From Winogradskyella sp. (GTDB taxonomy: Bacteria; Bacteroidota; Bacteroidia; Flavobacteriales; Flavobacteriaceae), in NCBI RefSeq assembly GCF_016744625.1, contig NZ_JADGDZ010000005.1:55138-94094 (forward strand): a DNA stretch of 38,957 bases. Reading direction: 5' to 3'. The notes beneath the pieces are model-generated. The model did no database searches. It worked only from the letters and a program-made list of their open reading frames with translations, and had not been told where the DNA came from. Numbering within the stretch: the stretch's first letter is position 1; each line of letters opens with the position of its first letter. The translations under genes and the position numbers were made by a program. Below are positions 33,219 through 38,957 of this stretch, in pieces.

Positions 33219-33254
33219 AATTAAGGTGTCCCGAATTATCGGGATGCCTTGATT
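33219..33254 (+). terminator. Hairpin between tuf and tRNA-Trp
   Basis: AAGGTGTCCCGA (33223-33234), loop ATTA, TCGGGATGCCTT (33239-33250), extendable to 16 pairs with G-U pairs and no mismatch. No T-run follows, so it is a partial terminator or RNA-processing site rather than a strong stop. Confidence 0.55.
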
Positions 33255-33261
33255 GATATTT

Positions 33262-33334
33262 ACGGGTTTAGCTCAGTTGGTAGAGCACTGGTCTCCAAAA
33301 CCAGGTGTCGTGAGTTCGAGTCTCTCAACCCGTG
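33262..33334 (+). tRNA. tRNA-Trp (anticodon CCA)
   Basis: A 73-base cloverleaf: acceptor ACGGGTT/AACCCGT, discriminator G, anticodon stem CTGGT/ACCAG with loop CTCCAAA, anticodon CCA, T-arm GTGAGTTCGAGTCTCTC. It stands between tuf and secE, a position shared with many bacteria. Confidence 0.96.
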
Positions 33335-33397
33335 CAATAAATAAAAGTGAAGAGAGGTGAGTTTTAAATCATCTTAATTCAATAAAAAATAAATCAA

Positions 33398-33592
33398 ATG
33401 GCAGGATTAATAACATATATAAAAGAATCGTTTGAAGAGTTAAAGAACAATGTGTCTTGGACACCTTGGCCAGAAGCTCAAAGATTAACGGTAATTGTAG
33501 CTGTGTTTTCAATTATTTTTTCACTAGCTATTTGGGGAGTGGATACTGTTTTTAGTAAAGCAGTTAAAGCTTATTTTGGGTTTATTAACTAA
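33398..33592 (+). CDS. secE: Preprotein translocase subunit SecE
   Basis: A small 64-residue single-span SecE, which clamps the SecY channel. The conserved cytoplasmic amphipathic helix is YIKESFEELKNNVSWTPWPEAQRLT (residues 6-30, with the family's V-x-W-P element), followed by one membrane helix VIVAVFSIIFSLAIWGVDTVF (about 32-52). The length is normal for Bacteroidota, which have the short form. It is followed 8 bp later by nusG, an arrangement found throughout bacteria. Confidence 0.95.
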   Translation: MAGLITYIKESFEELKNNVSWTPWPEAQRLTVIVAVFSIIFSLAIWGVDTVFSKAVKAYFGFIN

Positions 33593-33600
33593 CAACAAAG

Positions 33601-34152
33601 ATGATTATGTCAGAGAAAAAATGGTATGTTGTTAGGGCTGTAAGTGGTCAAGAGAATAAAATTAAAGCTTATATTGAAAATGAAATTTCAAGATTAGGCT
33701 TAGAAGATTTTGTGGATCAGGTTTTAGTACCAACTGAGAAAGTTATTCAGATTCGTAAAGGAAAGAAAATACAGAAAGAGAAAGTTTATTTCCCTGGATA
33801 TATTATGGTTCAAGCCAATTTAAGTGGTGAGATTCCTCATATTATTAAATCGATTACTAATGTTATCGGCTTTTTAGGTGAGACAAAAGGTGGAGATCCT
33901 GTGCCTTTAAGACAATCTGAAGTAAATAGAATGTTAGGTAAAGTAGATGAGTTAGCGATAGAAGCAGATGCGAATGTTGCAATACCATTTACAAAAGGAG
34001 AAACTGTAAAGGTTATCGACGGACCATTCAATGGTTTTGATGGTACTATCGAAAAAATTAATGAAGAAAAACGTAAGCTTGAGGTAATGGTTAAGATTTT
34101 TGGAAGAAAAACACCATTAGAGTTAAGTTATATGCAAGTAGAAAAAGTTTAA
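33601..34152 (+). CDS. nusG: Transcription termination/antitermination factor NusG
   Basis: NusG binds the RNA polymerase clamp and links it to Rho or the ribosome. The 183-residue frame has two possible starts, 33601 (MIMSEKKW) and 33607 (MSEKKW); the second matches the family start better. The NGN domain is KKWYVVRAVSGQENKIKAYIE...VLVPTEKVIQIRKGKKIQKEKVYFPGYIMVQ (about 3-80) and the KOW domain is FTKGETVKVIDGPFNGFDGTIEKINEEKRKLEVMVKIFGRKTPLEL near the C-terminus. It sits between secE and rplK. About 66 bp separate it from rplK, the usual place for an L1-controlled leader, though I cannot see a clear L1 site. Confidence 0.96.
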   Translation: MIMSEKKWYVVRAVSGQENKIKAYIENEISRLGLEDFVDQVLVPTEKVIQIRKGKKIQKEKVYFPGYIMVQANLSGEIPHIIKSITNVIGFLGETKGGDPVPLRQSEVNRMLGKVDELAIEADANVAIPFTKGETVKVIDGPFNGFDGTIEKINEEKRKLEVMVKIFGRKTPLELSYMQVEKV

Positions 34153-34218
34153 TAATTGTTACAATAAAGAGCGTTCTGTCTATGCTTCCAATATAGATAG
34201 TCGTATAAACATTAAGAA

Positions 34219-34659
34219 ATGGCAAAAGAAATAGACAAAGTAGTTAAGCTACAAGTTCGGGGAGGTGCTGCGAATCCATCGCCACCGGTAGGACCCGCTT
34301 TAGGTGCCGCTGGAGTTAATATCATGGAGTTCTGTAAGCAATTTAATGCTAGAACTCAAGATAAACCAGGTAAAGTTTTACCTGTGGTAATCTCTGTTTA
34401 CAAAGACAAATCATTTGAGTTTGTAATCAAGACTCCACCAGCAGCAGTACAATTATTAGAAGCGGCCAAAGTAAAGAAAGGATCAGGAGAACCAAACCGA
34501 CGTAAAGTAGCAAAAGTAACTTGGGATCAAGTTAAAACGATTGCTCAAGACAAAATGGTAGATTTAAATGCATTTGAAATCGGATCAGCTATGAAAATGG
34601 TTGCCGGTACTGCAAGATCGATGGGTATCACTGTTAAAGGAGGAGAAGCTCCAAACTAA
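34219..34659 (+). CDS. rplK: 50S ribosomal protein L11
   Basis: L11 binds the GTPase-associated region of 23S rRNA. The 146-residue protein has the family start [37 protein letters not shown], in which the Pro-rich switch region [10 protein letters not shown] is intact, and the rRNA-binding C-terminal domain [32 protein letters not shown]...TARSMGITV. Length is normal. The gene is the first of the L11-L1-L10-L12 ribosomal set, with rplA 11 bp downstream. Confidence 0.98.
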   Translation: MAKEIDKVVKLQVRGGAANPSPPVGPALGAAGVNIMEFCKQFNARTQDKPGKVLPVVISVYKDKSFEFVIKTPPAAVQLLEAAKVKKGSGEPNRRKVAKVTWDQVKTIAQDKMVDLNAFEIGSAMKMVAGTARSMGITVKGGEAPN

Positions 34660-34670
34660 ATTTTTTAGAA

Positions 34671-35360
34671 ATGGCAAGATTAACAAAGAAGCAAAAAGAG
34701 GCACAAGCAAAGGTAGATAGTAATAAAATTTACTCTTTAGAAGAAGCTTCAGCTTTACTAAAAGAAATTACATATACTAAGTTTGATGCTTCTATAGATT
34801 TAGCAATCAGATTAGGTGTAGATCCACGTAAAGCTAATCAAATGGTACGTGGAGTAGTTTCATTACCACATGGTACAGGTAAAGATATGAAGGTGCTTGC
34901 GCTAGTAACTCCAGACAAAGAAGCAGAAGCAAAAGAAGCTGGTGCTGATTATGTTGGATTAGATGAGTACTTACAGAAAATTAAAGATGGTTGGACAGAT
35001 GTTGACGTTATCGTTACTATGCCAAGCATTATGGGTAAGTTAGGACCATTAGGTAGAGTATTAGGGCCAAGAGGTCTTATGCCAAACCCTAAGACTGGTA
35101 CAGTAACTATGGATGTAGCTAAAGCAGTTACTGAAGTAAAAGCTGGTAAGATAGATTTTAAAGTAGATAAAACAGGTATTGTACATGCACCAATTGGTAA
35201 AGCATCGTTTAGTACTGATAAAATTATTGGGAATGCTCAAGAATTGTTATCTACAATTATGAAGTTAAAGCCAACGTCGTCAAAAGGTACGTATGTAAAG
35301 AGTATTTACATGTCTAGTACTATGAGTCCAAGTATCTCAATTGACACAAAAATAGGATAG
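34671..35360 (+). CDS. rplA: 50S ribosomal protein L1
   Basis: L1 forms the L1 stalk and in many bacteria represses its own L11-L1 message. The 229-residue length is standard. Diagnostic segments are [35 protein letters not shown] (about 32-66), [35 protein letters not shown] (about 113-147) and the C-terminal [27 protein letters not shown]. It starts 11 bp after rplK and is followed 19 bp later by rplJ. If autoregulation occurs, the binding site would be in the gap before rplK. Confidence 0.98.
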   Translation: MARLTKKQKEAQAKVDSNKIYSLEEASALLKEITYTKFDASIDLAIRLGVDPRKANQMVRGVVSLPHGTGKDMKVLALVTPDKEAEAKEAGADYVGLDEYLQKIKDGWTDVDVIVTMPSIMGKLGPLGRVLGPRGLMPNPKTGTVTMDVAKAVTEVKAGKIDFKVDKTGIVHAPIGKASFSTDKIIGNAQELLSTIMKLKPTSSKGTYVKSIYMSSTMSPSISIDTKIG

Positions 35361-35379
35361 TAGTTAAACTTAGAATATT

Positions 35380-35901
35380 ATGACAAGAGAAGAAAAATCC
35401 CAAGTAATTGATGAGTTGACTGCTCAATTAGCAGATAATACAAATATCTATTTAACAGATATCTCTGGATTAGATGCAGCAACAACTTCAAACTTAAGAA
35501 GAGCATGTTTTAAGTCTAACATTAAGTTAGCTGTAGTTAAGAATACGCTTTTAGAGAAAGCTATGGAAGCATCGGACAAAGATTTCGGTGAATTGCCTAC
35601 GACTTTAAAAGGAAATACATCAGTAATGTATTCTGAAACTGGTAATGCTCCAGCCAAAGTAATTAAAGAGTTTCGTAAAAAATCTGAAAAGCCCGTATTA
35701 AAAGGAGCTTTTATAGAAGAAGCGATTTATGTTGGCGATGATTTATTAGACACATTAGTAGATATTAAGTCTAGAGAAGAACTTCTTGGTGAGATTATTG
35801 GATTATTACAATCTCCTGCTAAGAATGTTATTTCAGCACTTAAGTCTAGTGGTGGTACAATCGCAGGAATTGTAAAAACCCTATCTGAAAGAGAAGGTTA
35901 A
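35380..35901 (+). CDS. rplJ: 50S ribosomal protein L10
   Basis: L10 anchors the L7/L12 stalk. The 173-residue protein has the typical N-terminal rRNA-binding domain (TREEKSQVIDELTAQLADNTNIYLTDISGLDAATTSNLRRACFKSNIKLAVVKNTLLEKAM) and a C-terminal helix for L12 dimers (SPAKNVISALKSSGGTIAGIVKTLSE). Only 19 bp lie between rplA and rplJ, too little for the long L10 leader known in E. coli, so any L10 autocontrol must act inside rplA or by another route. Confidence 0.97.
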   Translation: MTREEKSQVIDELTAQLADNTNIYLTDISGLDAATTSNLRRACFKSNIKLAVVKNTLLEKAMEASDKDFGELPTTLKGNTSVMYSETGNAPAKVIKEFRKKSEKPVLKGAFIEEAIYVGDDLLDTLVDIKSREELLGEIIGLLQSPAKNVISALKSSGGTIAGIVKTLSEREG

Positions 35902-35932
35902 TTTAAAGATTACACACAAGAAAAATTATATT

Positions 35933-35947
35933 ACACACACACACACA
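35933..35947 (+). repeat. AC dinucleotide run between rplJ and rplL
   Basis: Seven AC units plus one A, 21 bp before the rplL start, with a shorter ACACA run at 35912-35918. Replication slippage here would alter the leader of a very highly expressed gene. Confidence 0.8.
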
Positions 35948-35967
35948 TTTATTAAAACAATAGAAAA

Positions 35968-36342
35968 ATGGCAGATTTAAAAGATTTCGCAGAACAATTA
36001 GTTAATTTAACAGTAAAAGAAGTTAACGAATTAGCAACTATATTAAAAGACGAGTACGGTATTGAGCCTGCTGCTGCTGCTGTTGCAGTTGCTGCTGGTG
36101 CTGCTGCTGGTGGCGAAGCTGCTGAAGAGCAAACTGAATTCGACGTAATCCTTAAAGCAGCAGGTGGTTCTAAACTAGCTGTAGTGAAATTAGTTAAAGA
36201 ATTAACTGGTTTAGGATTAAAAGAAGCTAAAGGTTTAGTTGATGATGCACCAAGTGCAATCAAAGAAGGCGTAACTAAAGACGAAGCTGAAGGCTTAAAA
36301 TCTTCTTTAGAAGAAGCTGGAGCTGAGGTTGAACTTAAGTAA
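35968..36342 (+). CDS. rplL: 50S ribosomal protein L7/L12
   Basis: L7/L12 dimers recruit and activate translational GTPases. The 124-residue protein has the dimerising N-terminal helices ([29 protein letters not shown]), an Ala/Gly-rich flexible hinge ([23 protein letters not shown], about 32-54) and the C-terminal domain with [39 protein letters not shown]. It is followed by a hairpin with T-run before rpoB, the site where transcription is reduced in other bacteria so that L12 outnumbers polymerase subunits. Confidence 0.98.
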   Translation: MADLKDFAEQLVNLTVKEVNELATILKDEYGIEPAAAAVAVAAGAAAGGEAAEEQTEFDVILKAAGGSKLAVVKLVKELTGLGLKEAKGLVDDAPSAIKEGVTKDEAEGLKSSLEEAGAEVELK

Positions 36343-36365
36343 GTTTACCTTAACCTACAACATAT

Positions 36366-36406
36366 GGTTTAGGTCTGGAGTAGTACTCTAAGACCTAAAC
36401 CCTTTT
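36366..36406 (+). terminator. rplL-rpoB attenuator hairpin
   Basis: GGTTTAGGTCT (36366-36376) and AGACCTAAACC (36391-36401) are perfectly complementary over 11 bp; inside the loop GAGT (36378-36381) and ACTC (36385-36388) can pair too. The tail CTTTT is short, so termination should be partial, letting some polymerases through to rpoB. Confidence 0.75.
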
Positions 36407-36465
36407 GTGTATATAAACGTTATATGCATTTATTAGTATTTTTTTAATAAAAATCTCGTTCATCA

Positions 36466-38957
36466 ATGTTAGCAAAAAAGGCTGAAAGAATTAATTTCTC
36501 TTCTATTGTAAATAGGACAGATTACCCGGACTTTTTGGATATCCAAATAAAATCCTTCCAGGATTTTTTCCAATTAGAAACAAAGTCAGAAGAAAGAGGC
36601 AATGAAGGTTTGTACAATACCTTCATGGAAAATTTTCCAATTACAGACACACGTAATCAATTCGTATTAGAATTTTTAGATTACTTTATTGATCCACCAA
36701 GATATTCTATCGAAGAATGTATTGAAAGAGGATTAACATATAGTGTGCCTTTAAAAGCAAGATTGAAATTATATTGTACCGATCCAGAACATGAGGATTT
36801 CGAAACAATTGTTCAAGATGTATATTTAGGAACTATTCCTTATATGACTCCAAGTGGTACTTTCTGTATCAATGGAGCAGAACGTGTTGTTGTATCTCAA
36901 TTACATAGATCACCTGGTGTATTCTTTAGCCAGTCTTTCCATGCTAATGGAACGAAATTATATTCTGCAAGAGTAATTCCTTTTAAAGGATCTTGGATAG
37001 AATTTGCTACGGACATTAATAGTGTGATGTATGCTTACATTGATAGAAAGAAAAAGTTACCAGTAACCACACTTTTCCGTGCTATCGGATTTGAACGTGA
37101 TAAAGATATTCTTGAAATTTTTGACCTTGCAGAAGAGATTAAAGTTTCTAAATCTGGTTTAAAGAAAGTTATCGGTCGTAAACTTGCGGCTCGTGTACTT
37201 AATACTTGGCATGAAGATTTTGTTGACGAGGATACAGGCGAAGTTGTATCTATTGAGCGTAACGAAATTGTATTAGATCGTGACACAATCATAGATAAAG
37301 AAAATATTGAAGAAATTCTTGAAGCAGAAGTAAAAACTATTCTTTTACACAAAGAAAGTGCGCAACAAGGAGATTACGCAATTATTCATAATACATTACA
37401 GAAAGATCCAACAAACTCTGAAAAAGAAGCTGTTGAGCACATCTACCGTCAATTACGTAACGCTGAGCCGCCAGATGAGGAGACAGCACGTGGTATTATT
37501 GACAAATTATTCTTCTCTGACCAACGTTATTCTTTAGGTGAAGTAGGTCGTTATAGAATGAACAAGAAATTACAGTTAGATATCGGTATGGACAAGCAAG
37601 TCTTGACTAAACTAGATATCATTACTATCATAAAATATTTAATTGAACTTATTAACTCTAAAGCAGAGATTGATGATATTGATCACTTATCTAACCGTCG
37701 TGTACGTACAGTAGGAGAGCAGTTATCTTCTCAGTTTGGTGTTGGTTTAGCACGTATGGCACGTACAATTCGTGAGCGTATGAATGTACGTGATAACGAA
37801 GTATTTACTCCAATAGATTTAATTAATGCGAAGACTTTATCGTCGGTTATTAATTCATTCTTTGGAACGAATCAGCTATCTCAATTTATGGATCAAACGA
37901 ATCCTCTTGCAGAGATTACGCATAAGCGTCGTCTTTCAGCATTAGGACCAGGTGGTTTATCTAGGGAAAGAGCAGGTTTCGAAGTACGTGATGTTCATTA
38001 TACTCATTACGGACGTTTATGTCCTATTGAAACACCAGAAGGACCAAACATTGGTTTAATTTCTTCTTTATCTGTATTTGCGAAAGTGAATTCTATGGGA
38101 TTCATTGAAACGCCATATAGAAAAGTTGATAGTGGTGTTGTAGATATTAAAAATGAACCAACATATCTAAGTGCAGAAGAGGAAGAAGATATGTTAATTG
38201 CACAAGCTACTATTAAAGTAGATGATAAAGGAAAGATATTAGCGGATAAAATTATTTCTCGTCAAGAAGGTGATTTCCCTGTTATTGAACCATCAAGTGT
38301 AAATTATACAGACGTTGCACCAAACCAAATTGCATCGATTTCAGCATCATTAATTCCATTCTTGGAGCATGATGATGCCAACCGTGCATTAATGGGATCT
38401 AACATGATGCGTCAGGCAGTACCATTATTACGTCCTGAGGCACCAATCGTAGGAACCGGATTAGAACGTCAAGTAGCATCAGATTCTAGAGTATTAATTA
38501 ATGCAGAAGGAGCTGGTACTGTAGAATATGTAGATGCAGAGAAAGTAACTATTAGGTACGAACGTACTGAGGAAGCTGCAATGGTAAGTTTTGAAAGTGA
38601 TACTAAAACATATCCTTTAGTAAAGTTTAGAAAAACAAACCAAGGAACGTCTATCAACTTAAAACCAATTGTAGAGAAAGGTGATAAAGTTGCTAGAGGT
38701 CAAGTACTATGTGAAGGTTATGCTACACAAAATGGTGAATTAGCACTTGGTAGAAATATGAAAGTAGCCTTTATGCCTTGGAAAGGGTATAACTTTGAGG
38801 ATGCAATTGTAATTTCTGAAAAGGTGGTGAGAGAAGATGTATTTACATCTATTCATATCGATGAGTATTCATTAGAAGTTAGAGATACTAAATTAGGTAA
38901 TGAAGAGTTAACTAATGATATTCCTAACGTTTCAGAAGAAGCTACTAAAGATTTAGA
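36466..38957 (+). CDS. rpoB: RNA polymerase beta subunit (partial, C-terminus beyond window)
   Basis: The ATG at 36466 opens a frame with no stop to the right edge, giving the first 830 residues of the beta subunit, which in Bacteroidota is about 1270 residues. The start [27 protein letters not shown] is typical of the phylum. The fork-loop and rifampicin pocket (from [13 protein letters not shown] at residue 472) keep Asp476, His486 and Ser491, the residues equivalent to D516, H526 and S531 of E. coli, so no standard resistance change is seen. [11 protein letters not shown] and [18 protein letters not shown] follow further on. It is downstream of the rplL attenuator and should be cotranscribed with rpoC beyond the window. 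Confidence 0.98.
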   Translation, partial: MLAKKAERINFSSIVNRTDYPDFLDIQIKSFQDFFQLETKSEERGNEGLYNTFMENFPITDTRNQFVLEFLDYFIDPPRYSIEECIERGLTYSVPLKARLKLYCTDPEHEDFETIVQDVYLGTIPYMTPSGTFCINGAERVVVSQLHRSPGVFFSQSFHANGTKLYSARVIPFKGSWIEFATDINSVMYAYIDRKKKLPVTTLFRAIGFERDKDILEIFDLAEEIKVSKSGLKKVIGRKLAARVLNTWHEDFVDEDTGEVVSIERNEIVLDRDTIIDKENIEEILEAEVKTILLHKESAQQGDYAIIHNTLQKDPTNSEKEAVEHIYRQLRNAEPPDEETARGIIDKLFFSDQRYSLGEVGRYRMNKKLQLDIGMDKQVLTKLDIITIIKYLIELINSKAEIDDIDHLSNRRVRTVGEQLSSQFGVGLARMARTIRERMNVRDNEVFTPIDLINAKTLSSVINSFFGTNQLSQFMDQTNPLAEITHKRRLSALGPGGLSRERAGFEVRDVHYTHYGRLCPIETPEGPNIGLISSLSVFAKVNSMGFIETPYRKVDSGVVDIKNEPTYLSAEEEEDMLIAQATIKVDDKGKILADKIISRQEGDFPVIEPSSVNYTDVAPNQIASISASLIPFLEHDDANRALMGSNMMRQAVPLLRPEAPIVGTGLERQVASDSRVLINAEGAGTVEYVDAEKVTIRYERTEEAAMVSFESDTKTYPLVKFRKTNQGTSINLKPIVEKGDKVARGQVLCEGYATQNGELALGRNMKVAFMPWKGYNFEDAIVISEKVVREDVFTSIHIDEYSLEVRDTKLGNEELTNDIPNVSEEATKDL

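Noticed and set aside
34153-34218. L1-binding leader before rplK
   Set aside because: The position is right, but no convincing stem with the known L1 site features could be found by eye.
35952-36263. 103-codon minus-strand frame inside rplL
   Set aside because: It mirrors the Ala-rich hinge of L7/L12 and is an antisense shadow of that gene.
1-38957. CRISPR array or defence island
   Set aside because: No regularly spaced repeats and no cas, restriction, toxin or abortive-infection genes were seen.

Overview
The window looks like a chromosomal segment of a Flavobacteriaceae bacterium (Bacteroidota), probably marine; I cannot fix the genus. The reasons are: an AT-rich genome, start codons without Shine-Dalgarno sequences, -7 promoter boxes of the TAnnTTTG type, a type IX secretion sorting domain, a high density of outer-membrane barrels and short lipoboxes, and families largely restricted to Bacteroidota (DUF2851, the TPR/barrel pair, AGCS symporter with a Sec-like leader).

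Region 1 (1-2909, minus strand) is a surface-polysaccharide block: a GT2 glycosyltransferase cut by the left edge, a KpsS-like capsule synthesis protein one base upstream of it, and ftsE. Region 2 (3112-12077, plus strand) is envelope biology: a secreted beta-helix protein, a 1007-residue TPR protein paired with an outer-membrane barrel, a periplasmic amidohydrolase lipoprotein and a secreted protein of unknown function. Region 3 (12053-19442) mixes a methyltransferase, a YkgJ-type cysteine-cluster protein, a degraded-looking thioredoxin-fold protein, a sterol-desaturase-family membrane enzyme, a NamZ-type muramidase lipoprotein facing a LolC/E-like permease (start codons 8 bp apart), and a cystathionine beta-synthase-like PLP enzyme closed by a strong terminator.

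Region 4 (19588-28292) has an AraC regulator, a T9SS-exported Asp-box/YCF48-type protein, DUF2851, a 163-bp inverted-repeat element, a PspC microprotein next to a K+ channel, an alanine/glycine:cation symporter, a ComEA-like HhH protein and an acyl-CoA dehydrogenase. Region 5 (28467-29817) is a very tight three-ORF unit: a 24-residue ORF, an outer-membrane barrel, and a lipoprotein with a YiiX-like His...Cys arrangement.

Region 6 (29956-38957) is the conserved translation/transcription cluster: tyrosine recombinase, hpf, tRNA-Thr(TGT), tRNA-Tyr(GTA), tRNA-Gly(TCC), tRNA-Thr(GGT), tuf, tRNA-Trp(CCA), secE, nusG, rplK, rplA, rplJ, rplL and the first 830 codons of rpoB. The tRNA-tuf order is the same as thrU-tyrU-glyT-thrT-tufB of E. 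coli. I see no CRISPR array, prophage, insertion sequence with transposase, or defence island. No stretch over 300 bp lacks a gene. The best candidates for something undescribed are the inverted-repeat element at 23103-23265, the small-ORF operon at 28467-29817, the DUF2851 protein with nuclease-like and Cys-cluster signatures, and the promoter-inside-terminator arrangement at 31248-31304.
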